Below, piece after piece: positions 1 through 10,357 of a stretch of 64,000 nucleotides of DNA. Position numbers and translations under genes: made by a program. The stretch is from positions 14,229,936 through 14,293,935 of the forward strand of contig NC_080422.1 of the NCBI RefSeq assembly GCF_029873635.1. The letters are read 5' to 3'. Under the pieces are notes generated by a model, which saw only the letters and a program-made list of their open reading frames with translations, searched no databases and was not told where the DNA came from. This DNA is from Malania oleifera (lineage: Eukaryota; Streptophyta; Magnoliopsida; Santalales; Ximeniaceae). Each line of letters opens with the position of its first letter. The first letter of the stretch is position 1.

Positions 1-240
1 TGATCTAAGGATTGAAACAACTGAAGAATGAATATTACTAAACTAGATTATGAAATGATCGTTCTTTCAATCCGTCCTTTGATTCGAGAATTGAATTGAT
101 TGAATAAAGAATATTACTAAACTAGATTTTAAGATAACTATCCTTTTTTTTGTGCTTTGATCTAAGGATTGGAATGGTTGAATAGTGAATATTACTAAAC
201 TAGACTATAGGACAATAATCTTTTTTATGCTTTGATCTAC
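1..240. repeat. Degenerate 78-79-bp tandem repeat, about 3 copies
   Basis: The phrase AATATTACTAAACTAGA occurs at 31-47, 110-126 and 188-204, each preceded by a variant of TTTGATCTAAGGATTG. The spacing of 79 and 78 bp shows a short tandem array. It may extend to the left of the window. Confidence 0.75.
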
Positions 241-640
241 CATTTAGTTTGAGTTAGCTAGCTCGGGAAAGGATGGAGGGAGGTGATTGGTTAGCTTTAA
301 CCATGTGAAGAAGTCGATGAATCTTTTTCCGAGTTAGCCCTATTTTTTTTAGTTGTATTGTACCAAACATAGCACAAGAGTATAATTTACATAAAAAAAT
401 TAATACAAAAATAAACCATTATATGCATTATTTAATGGTGAGTCAAATATAGCATGGTCAAATATAGGATTAGGTGGGTAAGGTTTTGATCTCATAAAAG
501 TCAAGGGGCCGGCATACCATGTGCCCAACTTGATATTACGTATAAACATCTATCTATATATATATATATATATTCACTTCAGATTCAAATATAGTTAAAC
601 TAGTTACATTAAACCTTGAATGACTTCTACTTAATCTAGT
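241..640. other. AT-rich intergenic DNA, no gene seen
   Basis: No coding sequence is recognisable. There is a short (TA)n run near 555-573. The remainder is unique-looking AT-rich DNA. Confidence 0.5.
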
Positions 641-1239
641 TAGTGTTAGTCCTTATTGAAGCCATGCATTGTACTTGTAAGAGATTTTAAGAAATTTAAG
701 CTCGTTCAGTAACCAAATCCCAACCTTATAGGGGTAACAAGCTGGGTTCGGGTGGATCATAAATGGGTCAGGGTTAAATAGGTTCGGATTTGGGTTAACC
801 TATTTATTAACGGGTGACTATATACTATGTAAACTCAAACCTATCCATTTAACAAATGGGTCATAAATGGGTCATCCGCTAAAAAAATATAATTTATTTA
901 TTTTAAAAATTTTAAACATTTCATATAAAATGACATTTAAAAAAAATAAATTAAAACACTACTTCATTTTATTTTTAAATGGGTCACTCGATAGGTGACC
1001 TAACTCAAACCCGCCTAATCTGTTTAATAAATGGGGCGGGTATGGGTTGATTTGTTTATTAACGGGTCAACTTGTATTAAATTTAAACCCGATTTAAATG
1101 AATGGATCATGGATCACTCGTCGGGTTTCGACCAGTTTTACCACCCCTACACACAGGTATTTAAAAATCAAATTAAAATGACATAGTGCTAGTCCTTATC
1201 GACGCTATGCATTGTACGCGTAAGAGATTTTAAGAAATT
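641..1239. repeat. About 55-bp direct repeats flanking the hAT-like element
   Basis: The segments 641-697 and 1184-1239 share AGTCCTTAT, ATGCATTGTAC and GTAAGAGATTTTAAGAAATT in the same order and orientation. They lie about 30 bp outside the hAT-like termini, too long and too far out to be a normal hAT target duplication. They may record a local duplication or a larger flanking repeat into which the element jumped. Confidence 0.6.
729..1149. mobile_element. hAT-like non-autonomous element (421 bp)
   Basis: The left end reads TAGGGGTAACAAGCTGG, and the reverse complement of the right end reads TAGGGGTGGTAAAACTGG. TAGGGGTGGCAAA-type termini are known from plant hAT elements. The interior is dense in GGGTCA/CGGGTT words in both orientations and has no coding capacity. 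I find no convincing 8-bp target duplication. Instead, a duplication of about 55 bp lies outside both ends (641-697 and 1184-1239). Confidence 0.5.
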
Positions 1240-2283
1240 AATTTTTGCTAACATTTTTCGATATTTTTAAATTTTAATCTCTTATTTTCATTTTCCTAAT
1301 TTTTAATTGTGATCCCATTTATATTTCAATTCAATGTCTCTGTTTTGATATTTGGTTTTAATGTTTGATTTTTTAATTTATTTTTATTTTACAAGAAAAC
1401 CGAACCAAAAAAGCAAAATTTTAATTTTAACTTACAATTTTATTTTGATATAGCAATGCAAGCATAATTTATTTATATGTATGATTTTTGGCTATCATAT
1501 ATTCGTTATATTCATATTTAATTTTGTTTTATATTTTTGTGTTAAAGTTTCAAATAGCATAATAATTCAGGGAGTTTTGAATTTTCTTGTAGCACTAAAA
1601 AGTGAGTTTTGAGTTATACCATTTAAGTAATATAGTTGTAATAAATTATATTTTTACTATAAAGTCTTAATCAGTACTTTTCCCATTTTTGATTATTTAA
1701 ATGATAATTTGATTGTTATTTGATTTAAGAACAGAAATAAATATTTATTCAATAAAGCATTTAATTTATATTAATTTTACGATACTAATACTTTTAAAAA
1801 AAAAAATTTTTAATTTCTTGTTCTAGTTTTCCTAATTTTTAACATATCCTTTTATATTTCAATTAAATTTTTTAGTTCTGATTTCAGTTTTAATTTCTGT
1901 TTTTTTTTTTTTTTTTTTCAATATCACAAGAAAAAATGAACAAAAAGATACTAATTTTGACTTACAATTTTCTTTCTATATAGTAAATTAAGCATAATTT
2001 TTATTTACATTTTTATATGTAAAATTTTTGGCTATTTTTGATTGGTTCACAAACATTCTAGGGTTTTGAAAATTGAGTGTAGCCCACTCTTGCCCTACCA
2101 TGTCAATTAAAAACACAATTAAATATTTTTCAATTCACAAAATTAAAAGTGCAGACCACTTTACTTTACTGTTAAGATCCTCCACCTTTTTATATATGTA
2201 GAGACTAGAAGAAGAGAGAGATGCACTGCTCCCCTAAGCCCATTTGTGAACCAATCACAACATTTCAAGGTTGTGTTTTAATT
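1240..2283. other. AT-rich intergenic DNA, no gene seen
   Basis: This is T-rich, low-complexity sequence. Phrases such as TTTTGGCTATCATAT and CTTACAATTTT recur at about 1430-1500 and 1960-2040, which suggests an old degenerate duplication of about 540 bp. No gene is recognised. Confidence 0.4.
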
Positions 2284-2694
2284 GGGGCAAAAGACTCTTA
2301 TCTCCCTTAAGGTTTGACAAAAAATAATAACTTTTTTCTGAGATTTAAAAAATTCTAGAGATTTTCCTTGAGTTTTTAAAATTCCCAGAAGCCTCCCCTT
2401 AGGTTTGACAAAAACACAATGACATATCCTGACGTTTAAAAATTCCAAATGCTTTTCTTAAGATCTTAAAATTTTTAGATGTCTCCCCAAGGTTTGTAAA
2501 AAAGACATAAACCTCTCCTTATATTTTACAAAAGGATAATTTTTTTAGGGATGTCTGTGTCTTTTTAACAAATCTCAAGAGATGTCTGTGACACTTTTAA
2601 AATCTCGTATATAGGAGTTTTGTGTCATTTTTGAAACTTTAAGGAAGATCTTGTCTTTTTTGCCAAACATTAAGAAAGGTAAATGTCTTTTACC
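2284..2694. mobile_element. Inverted-repeat (MITE-like) element, about 410 bp
   Basis: The left end GGGGCAAAAGACTCTTATCT is mirrored by the right end, whose reverse complement begins GGGTAAAAGACATTTACC. The match continues through CCCTTAAGGTTTGACAAAAA on the left and TTAATGTTTGGCAAAAAA on the right. The interior holds several degenerate copies of CCTTAAGGTTTGACAAAA / CTTTTAAAATCTC. No coding sequence is present. A related shorter copy is at about 45836-45985. Confidence 0.55.
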
Positions 2695-2887
2695 CTTTTA
2701 AATTTTCAAAATTGATTGTAGCCCACTCTCGCCCAATGGATTGCGCGTCAATTCAAACATAATTAAATATGACTCAGTTCATCCAAATTGATCTTATAAG
2801 GCAACATTCTTTCATCAAAATGTAAGGACAAAATTAAATGTTCTGTCATTTTACCATTCAGTTCCTCCACCATATATATTATTTAAT

Positions 2888-3022
2888 GTTTGGAAATATG
2901 AATTTTAAATTTTAAACTTAAAATTTGTATGAATTGGATAAAAGATAATATAAAAGAATATAATTTTTTTATAAATATACTAAAAGTTAAATTTAAACTT
3001 TAGAATTCATACTTTCAAATAC
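2888..3022. mobile_element. MITE with about 40-bp terminal inverted repeats
   Basis: GTTTGGAAATATGAATTTTA at the left end matches the reverse complement of the right end, GTATTTGAAAGTATGAATTC, and the pairing continues through AAAGTTTAAATTTAA. The element is about 135 bp, has no coding capacity and could fold into one hairpin. The superfamily is not clear from the sequence alone. Confidence 0.55.
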
Positions 3023-3559
3023 TGCTATCAAATCTTGAGTTCTAATATATTATCTTCCTAAGCCTACGATCTTATCAAAAAGTCAAGAAAAGGCTTTATA
3101 CAAATATATAAATGACACACATGTTTTCGGTTTAGAAGCTATTACTCCATTGAAGGACAAGAAGAGATTAATTTCTTGTTGGCTTTTGATTGCTAAACGA
3201 GACAGATTGAAATAATTTGGGAAAGAATCGATTGATTGTGGGGCCATTAGGCTATGGCTTCATATGGCATGACCTACTAGCCTCTAATTGGAGAGTGATG
3301 AGAAGGGGAGAGAGACAGGTGAATTTGGGGAAAGATGATTTTGTCGATTGCTAAGTAGATTTGTGGCCTCTAGTTTTTAATGGTTTTGTATTTATTTAAT
3401 GGTGTAATTTTTTTTATTGATTGTATTTTTAAAATCTTTTAATTCAAAAACACAAAGTAAAGATTTTGATAATATTTTAGTTCACGATTGGAAATCGAGA
3501 GGCTGAAGAAGCCAAAATAATTACCCATGGAGTTAATTTAAATGAGGAATTCAAAATGA

Positions 3560-4130
3560 GAAATAAGATGGGATGAAATATGTTGTGCAATAATGAAAAC
3601 AGGGAAACGATCGTGAGGTGCAGCAATCGCAGTGAATAATATGGAAACACACATAGATAATGAAAGCAATAAAAGATACAAGGATTTAACGTAGTTTGGC
3701 AGAATGCCTACGTCCACGGGAGCAAGTGACGGTTGAAATTCACTATCTGTCAAAACCGAGGTTACAACATTGTATTTATACTAACCTTACAGGTACTGAG
3801 GGATTAGAAAATTTCCTAAATACCCCGATATCAATCCATGGAGGATTTGCCTCCATATCCCCAACCTAATGATCTTCCCAGTTCAATTCTCAAAAACAGC
3901 GCCGAACAAAACCATCGACTGTTTTCCTCCACCGGAGGAAACCGTTGATGTACTTACATCAAACTGTCGATGATTCTTTACCTAATTGGCTATTGGAAAA
4001 AACCATCGATGTAAGTAGTAAAACAGTCGACGGTTATTCTTCAGACCATCTCCTTTATATTCTTCAGCCTGCTTACTCTGCACATGTGTTCTAATAAAGG
4101 CGCTAGCTATTAACTTATCTTATCATGGAT
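3560..4130 (-). mobile_element. LTR-retrotransposon-derived fragment
   Basis: The segment holds TTTAACGTAGTTTGGC followed by TGCCTACGTCCACGGGAG, a phrase common in plant retrotransposon LTRs and resembling the copia LTR at 63113-63767 (GACGTGGTTCGAC). From 3900 to 4045 it carries repeated CATCGACTGTTTT / AACCGTTGATG words in alternating orientation. No ends, primer site or coding region were found, so this is a remnant. The strand is inferred from similarity to the copia LTR near the right edge of the window. Confidence 0.35.
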
Positions 4131-5340
4131 GTCGTTGGATTACCTAATTAACTTTCATTAATAAAGCAACTTTTATTTTATTTTTCTATCGATGGTGTCG
4201 TGTGTGTGTGTTTTTTTTTCTTTGTATTTTTGAAGAAGTTTCAAGATTTTAACCGTAAGAATAGATGGAAAAGGATACGAGAAACCAAGATGGTCATTCT
4301 CATTATTTAAACAAATCTAGTAAACCCAGCTATAAATCCTTGAAGATCTGAGATTCAATCACAAATGTGGTCTCTCAAACTTTTAAGTATGGAGATAAGA
4401 CGCTCAAAGATGAGATTGCGCATAGCCTGCCTCTCCACACCTTGACAACATATAGGTTTTACAATAATTCACCAATCATCGGATTTTGTATTAATTAATG
4501 TCTGAAACTACTAAATTAGTGTGACGTTGGGATCCACACCAAAACACTCCTCTTATTTTTGCGATCCAAATGCTAATTTTATTTTTCATTAGAGATGGTT
4601 GCTTGTACCCTTATCTACATGTTATCCACGACCTAGAAACTAGGGAAAGCAAATACTATACCTCGACAGACAACATCTATGGACCTTGTCAGAGTTAAGT
4701 CATAGACCATGCATGATAAACTAAAATAAAATAGAAACCCTAATCTGTCCATGTTCCCAAAACTTAATTGATTAAGCTTAGTGATGGCATATGATCGGAC
4801 TAACTTTCCGGGCTTCATGAGTTCCACTAAAAAAAATGTTGACCCTTTTTAGGATATTAGAAATTTTACAAATCTGTTTCTTAGGTTATACAGAAAAATA
4901 AAAAAAAGTGTGCTCATGCACCTCTCGATCCCACTTTAAAATTTCATAAATCTTGTTTAGTATTTGATTAATTTATTGTGAAGTGTAGATAAAAATATAA
5001 ATATATAGAAAATCACGTGTTCAAGGAGATTCGAGGGGTTGAAAGCATAGGGAAAGTAGTTTTCGGTGGAAGGTTCCTATGGGTAGGATCCACAAATTTA
5101 AAATAAAACTAAAAATGGAAATACAAATACTTGCTACAATTCAACTTAGTATATTCAATTTCTTTAATTCGTTGCGCAAGGTGAATCTCGTGTCATCTAA
5201 AACTAATTAAACAGATAATGATTGTATTTGAGAGTGAAAATTTTTAATATTAAATTTGAGTAAGTTAAATAAATGAAATATAACTTCATTTATATAATGA
5301 TTTTGTCCAAATTTACAGAGATCCAAATAATTAAGTCCTA
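4131..5340. other. AT-rich intergenic DNA, no gene seen
   Basis: Scattered T-rich tracts and a (TG)n stretch at about 4200-4212. The segment 4345-4450 weakly resembles a degraded tRNA-derived SINE. No supported gene. Confidence 0.4.
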
Positions 5341-5342
5341 GA

Positions 5343-5346
<4 letters not shown>

Positions 5347-5397
<51 letters not shown>
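5347..5397. repeat. (TA)n microsatellite
   Basis: About 25 uninterrupted TA dinucleotides. Confidence 0.95.
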
Positions 5398-5400
<3 letters not shown>

Positions 5401-5638
5401 GATTGATGGATGATGAATCGATCTGTAGAATGAAAAGATAAGGTTTGAGAAATGAAGAAAAACGTTATGAATTAGTAAGGGGTGGGGTCTGATTTTGGCA
5501 TCCAGCAAAGTAGGAATTAATGTGCAGAGGCCCCATTTGTGATTCATCCTTCTGCTCTGCCTTCTTTTTTATGCCATTAATAATTACTGAAGACATCGAC
5601 ATATGCATATGCATATGCATATGCTGTAGTAGCTGGCA

Positions 5639-5640
<2 letters not shown>

Positions 5641-5699
<59 letters not shown>
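5641..5699. repeat. (GA)n microsatellite
   Basis: About 29 uninterrupted GA dinucleotides. Just upstream is a short (CATATG)-type run at about 5600-5622. Open reading frames across it (RERERE or SLSLSL) are repeat artefacts. Confidence 0.95.
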
Positions 5700-5701
<2 letters not shown>

Positions 5702-5722
5702 TGAGAAAAACAATACGGGAGG

Positions 5723-5822
5723 TGATACGTACGACCATGGAGCATCATGCATGCAGCCATGTGTGGACTGAATTATGTTGTCTGATACGTACGACTATGG
5801 AGCATCATGCATGCAGCCATGT
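5723..5822. repeat. 60-bp tandem duplication with RY (CATGCATG) motifs
   Basis: TGATACGTACGACCATGG at 5723 recurs as TGATACGTACGACTATGG at 5783. Each is followed by AGCATCATGCATGCAGCCAT. The two copies are 60 bp apart and nearly identical, so the duplication is recent. Confidence 0.85.
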
Positions 5823-6334
5823 ATTATGGACTGGATGGTTGATCATAAGGCTGCACGTACATTGGTATGATGATCAGTGGCAGTCATGGTAGATTGGAGT
5901 CATAGTGAACCCAAGCTTCTCTTAGTTAAACCGATTAAAATTCGAGTCTTCAAAGTTACGATTTTTAAGTTTAGATAATATATTAATATTTAAGTGAAAA
6001 ATAATAGGAAAATGAACTTATTATCTCGATAGATTAGTTAAGTATCTAAAATTTTTTGAAGATTATTACTTTTTAAAAAAAAAATAAAGTATGTATTGAG
6101 AGATAAGAATATTAAGATTATGGTGCATTTTTTCATGTTTGGATTAAAATTATATGTGTATGTATGCACTCCGTCATATCCGTAAAACTCATATTGTACA
6201 TTCGTACTATTTAGTGCCAAAGGAGCTAGCTCATGCTTCATTCACATTTCATTTTTCTAGAGACAAGAAAGAAAAGACCAAGATGCATACACGTGTTGGC
6301 TAGAAATTATACAATATTTAATATAAAATAGACA

Positions 6335-6500
6335 CGTGCGACTTTGGTGACCCCAAAGTCACGGACTCGATTCCTTCTTGAGAGTTTATCTCGACGAATT
6401 ATCAGGGGTGCGTTAATGGGCAAACGACTTTCACTTCCCGGATTTTGAGCTGCACTATAATGTCTAAAGTGACGCGATAGTGGCTAGAATCCCTAAGTTA
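6335..6500 (+). mobile_element. Possible tRNA-derived SINE relic
   Basis: A B-box-like GACTCGATTCC follows a short stem, GACTTTGGTGACCCCAAAGTC. The body ends in AAGTTATAAAAAAAA, an A-rich tail. I see no convincing A box and no target duplication. It could instead be an unrelated spacer. Confidence 0.3.
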
Positions 6501-7116
6501 TAAAAAAAATTATATATAAAAAGAAAATAAAAAAAAATATAACCCGATAGGATGTGACTCAATGGCAACTGCATGGCGGAAAATATAAATATTAAAAGAG
6601 GTATTGGCTTTTACTCTTAGATGATTTTTTTTATAATTATTTTAAAGAGATAAGGAGTTAAAGAGTCCTACGAACATTTTGAGTTATCATTAAAGAAAAA
6701 GAAGAAAAGGCTTTGCTTGAATTGAAGGACGTATGGGTCTGACTGTTAGCTTAGAATGAAGAGGGCTAGGGCTTGAATCACGGGAGGTAGCTTAGCACAT
6801 GGGGATTGGAGGGTGCCTGCATGGATATAATACCATTATCGATTGGACAAATTCGGCGTCACGTGTGCGTAGTGTCAAAAGTTCTTAAATAGAATAATTA
6901 TTAGGTATACCTAATGTATATATAAAATTAATTTAATACTCTTTTATTATGTCTCAGTCATGCCTCATCATCGATTTATGTGATAGGAAGAGAGTGAAGG
7001 GCATGAGTAGAGACTAGGTGGAGATCGAGAGTTTTTTCTCGGATTATTTAAAAAAAAAAAAAAAAAAAATTAAATAATACCTTTTCTGGAAAATATTCCC
7101 AAAATGACTCTGGCGT

Positions 7117-7260
7117 AATTTCGCTACTTGGAGTAGCGAGATTTGCCACGTGTTGACATTAAACAAATCTCGCTACTTGGAATAGCGAGATTTTGCTGCC
7201 ATGCATCTCTGCGAGAATAAGGTTGGCGTTTAAATCTCGCTACTTAGAGTAGCGAGATTT
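7117..7260. repeat. Left hairpin array: three 27-30-bp palindromes
   Basis: Copies at 7117-7143, 7165-7194 and 7232-7260 have the form AATCTCGCTACT, a 3-base loop (TGG or TAG), then AGTAGCGAGATT, a nearly perfect 12-bp stem. The first is followed by TGCCACGTGTTGA, a unit that recurs beside the copies in the right array. They sit directly inside the left terminal inverted repeat of the 7029-13198 element. Confidence 0.85.
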
Positions 7261-7462
7261 GCTTAATTTATAATTTGTAATTCAGTTAAAAATGTAATAT
7301 ATAACAGTCATACACTATAAATACACAGTAATTATATTTAATTAAATAGGAAAATCTTTATATATTTTTTTATTGAGTAGGAAATATTTAAATGTTAACA
7401 TGTTTCATTTATTGCTGCTATCTCTAGTACAAAGAGAGTCGATGATCCATAAATTTATCATA
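7261..7462. other. AT-rich filler inside the MULE-like element
   Basis: No coding or repeat structure is recognised between the left hairpin array and the LINE 3' end. Confidence 0.4.
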
Positions 7463-8560
7463 CTGTTCTTTTGATCGAAAAACAAATTTATTGATCAAAA
7501 TGAGTATTTACATGGAACACTGGGCAGATATAGGGGGGAGCTAGAATGATCGAGATTATAGAAAATGGAAGAGCTAGAATGATCGAGGTCCCATTCCTCA
7601 AAAAGTTGAAGCACTGCATCCAGGTGGTTGGCACATCTTGACATAATCTGGTTCTTAATTCCAATGAGCTTTTTGTATAGTGGGGATTCATCATTTTTTA
7701 TCCTGGCCTCCCACAGACTTGAACCTTTCAGGTAGATTTGATTGACCCATTTGGACCAGAGAGAGTCTTTTTTAGAGTGGATATTCCAGAGTGTTTTTGT
7801 AAGGAAAGATTCCAGGATTTCAGATCCAGCACACCCAGACCATCTATCATTTCACAGTCCCTCTCCTTTCATTCAGTAGTTGTTGTAGGTCACCATCCGA
7901 AGGATTCTCGTGCAGTTTCTGTTGTGAGCTCGATCACATCATTCCCAACCTTCTCTGGTCTAGTCGAAATGTGGGAGAAATGGGATGCATTAAGAGCCTT
8001 TAGAGGTTTTTTCAGGCCCTGAAGTCTCCTCATCAATTTGAATTGCTCAAAGCCTTGGACCTGCGCATCCTAACCTTGTTTGATAATGTGCAGAAAATTG
8101 TGGTTTAGAGTCCACATGTTGAAAATTTTTAAAGATCGTCTTCCCAGACACCCCTCTTCAAACAGGGAAATGAGGCACACCGAGTGATCAGAGAGAATCC
8201 CAGGGAAAAGGAATTCAACCTTAGCCCTTAGATCCTTCAGAATTCATCTCTGATTAGCAATCATCCTATCCAATTTGCTCCAAACCGTACCATTTGTCCA
8301 AGTAAGGAAACACCCTGATGATAGCAGATCAGATAGACTAGAGTTGAAGAAGCAATCACCCATATCTCTAGTATCATAATCAGAGACAGACCGACCATTC
8401 TCCTTCTCAGCAGCTGAAAGGACACATTTGAAATTCCCTAGTAGAAGCCAATAGCTTATAATTACTAAATTTATAAGTTGCCTAGGATTGAAATCATGTG
8501 ATCTGTGACATTTATTTTGAATTTTGACCGTCACCTTCAAATCTTAACATTTTCTTCATT
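7463..8560 (-). pseudogene. L1-type LINE fragment (endonuclease plus C-terminal piece)
   Basis: Read on the minus strand, 8540-8244 gives WLLLGNFKCVLSAAEKENG, then SDYDTRDMGDC and SSGCFLTWTNG. These are the conserved blocks of the AP-endonuclease domain of plant L1 LINEs. Further on are SDHS-type and KIFNMWTLNHNF phrases. The frame then jumps to a C-terminal segment with SSLWEARIKN (about 7720-7690). Reverse transcriptase is missing, so there is a large internal deletion plus stops. The 3' end at about 7463 carries AATAAATTTGTTTTTCGATC, typical of such elements. It is dead. Confidence 0.7.
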
Positions 8561-8639
8561 ACTCCTCCAATGACTACTACAATTATACTTATCGAGTCTT
8601 CTGCTCATTTCAAAACTTATTGTTCTTGATGTTGGGAAT

Positions 8640-9060
8640 TAACATGAAATTCCCCAAGTGCCAGCGAGGAAGAAAGTATCAAGGGTTGCAGCACACAAAA
8701 AGCCGTTAACTGTTACAGAGATATCTGATGGGGAAGATGAAAATGATGATTTCAGCGATGAAGATTTTAAGGTGGAGGTGGAAGTGAGAAAGAATGGGGG
8801 TAGAAGAAAACAAGCAGCAACAAATGCCAAATCGGCAGTGGCAGCAGCATGAGAGAAGAGAGGACAAGATAATAAGCAGCAGCCTCAACTAGTAGGGCAG
8901 AAGCTGTTGACGGACATTTTGAAGCCTGCAGAGAATCCAGGGATTTCACCAGAGAAGAAGAGTAGTTCAGTGTTCGGCAGGGTAGGTAGTAATGAAGAGA
9001 AGGCAGCGAGTAGCTAAGAGAAGCTGAATTCTGATTTCGCTTCTCCTTCAGACGACAATC
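8640..9060 (+). pseudogene. C-terminal tail fragment resembling DNA topoisomerase II
   Basis: The plus-strand reading includes ARKKVSRVAAHKKPLTVTEI, then an acidic stretch DGEDENDDFSDEDF. After an in-frame TGA at 8848-8850 it continues with PQLVGQKLLTDILKPAENPG, ISPEKK and FGRVGSNEEKAAS, ending in TAA. Alternating basic and acidic blocks with this wording recall the unstructured C-terminal tail of plant topoisomerase II. That attribution is from memory of the family and not certain. There is no catalytic domain. The coding stretch has no introns, holds at least two stops and appears to lack residues after SPEKK. It lies head to head with the LINE fragment, inside the MULE-like element. It is either a captured exon or a truncated retrocopy. 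Confidence 0.5.
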
Positions 9061-10014
9061 CCCCCCTGGATTGTCTTTACATTTCCGACCGTTAAAACCC
9101 TTTCACCAAATGAATCGTACAAAATTTAGAGATTTGTAAATTATTTCCTTATTCTATGCTATTAACATGTTCTAGCATATAGAGTTGGGACAATACTGTC
9201 CTGCATTTAATGTTTTTTAACTTTGATTTCTTCATCATATATGCCTCCATTATCGATAGGAGTTGATAGAACTTCCTCCTTTACAGATTGTAGGTTATTA
9301 TTTCCGCCTGACTCATGTTTAATTTTCTACATTTTGGATTGTCATTACATTTCTGATTTTATGATTGGTTCTATTGTGCCTTTGCTTGGCATTTGGTTTG
9401 TGCATTCAATGATTCCAAAGTATTCCAATGTTTGCCCTCGTTTGGTTCGAATTCCATTATCGAGAATAAAGATTTTTCATTGAAATTGTTCATTAACATC
9501 TAGATTCGCAACTTGGTAATAATTACCAAGAATTATGAAGTGACAAAAAATATTAAATTATATTTAAAAAAAAATAAGACATACCCTCCTTTCCATATCA
9601 ATCTTATTATCAAGAAAAGATTAATGCTCCATGCCAAAGAATCTATTAGAAATATGTTTGTGATCAAAACATTAAAATTCTTATGTTCATGAAAATTTTG
9701 TTTCTTAAGTAACACAATTCTCAAGCATCCAAAAGTGGAAGGAGACAATGATGCCATGAACCAAATGTTGTAGAAATACAAATTGCTCGGTATGCACTTT
9801 TTAGGATTTTATTTTTTTTTGGGTCGTTCTAAAGATAAATCATCATATCATACACCTCTTTTACTGAGTATACATTTCCACCATATTCAAGTTGAATTGC
9901 ACCTATTTGAATTCTTTGCTTTTTCCTCAGGTGCCGTTTGGTGTTACTTTCAATATTGTGAAATAAAAGTAGAAATGAAACCTAAATAGCATAAATAAAG
10001 AGACTAAATTATAT
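9061..10014. other. No gene seen; AT-rich interior of the MULE-like element
   Basis: Sequence downstream of the pseudogene may include its old 3' untranslated region. The open frames here are short and show no recognisable domain. Confidence 0.4.
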
Positions 10015-10357
10015 TTCACAACGTAACATTTACGATATTCGTATACATTCAACTTATCAAAACACTATACTAATTTCAACAGAGTCCTATTTACAAATTG
10101 AGCATATCCATCCACGCACCTGTGCAAAGAAAACATTCTTCAAATACAATTAATACCAGTATGTTCACAACGTTACATTTACGAGATTCATATACATTAA
10201 ACCTATCAAATTACTAATACTAATTTCGGCAGAGTCCTGTTTACAAATTGAGCATATCCATCCACGCACCTGTGTAAAGAAAACATTCTTCAAATACAAT
10301 TGATACCAGTATGTTCACAACGTTACATTTACGAGATTCGTATACATTCAACCTATC
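10015..10357. repeat. 149-150-bp tandem repeat, 2.3 copies
   Basis: Units start at 10015, 10164 and 10314 with TTCACAACGTWACATTTACG. Each full unit runs through ACAAATTGAGCATATCCATC and CCAGTATG. The two full copies differ at only a few positions. The third copy stops after about 44 bp. Confidence 0.9.

Noticed and set aside
5465-5771. Open frames across the (GA)n and (CT)n run
   Set aside because: Frames are produced by the dinucleotide repeat and have no protein-like flanks.
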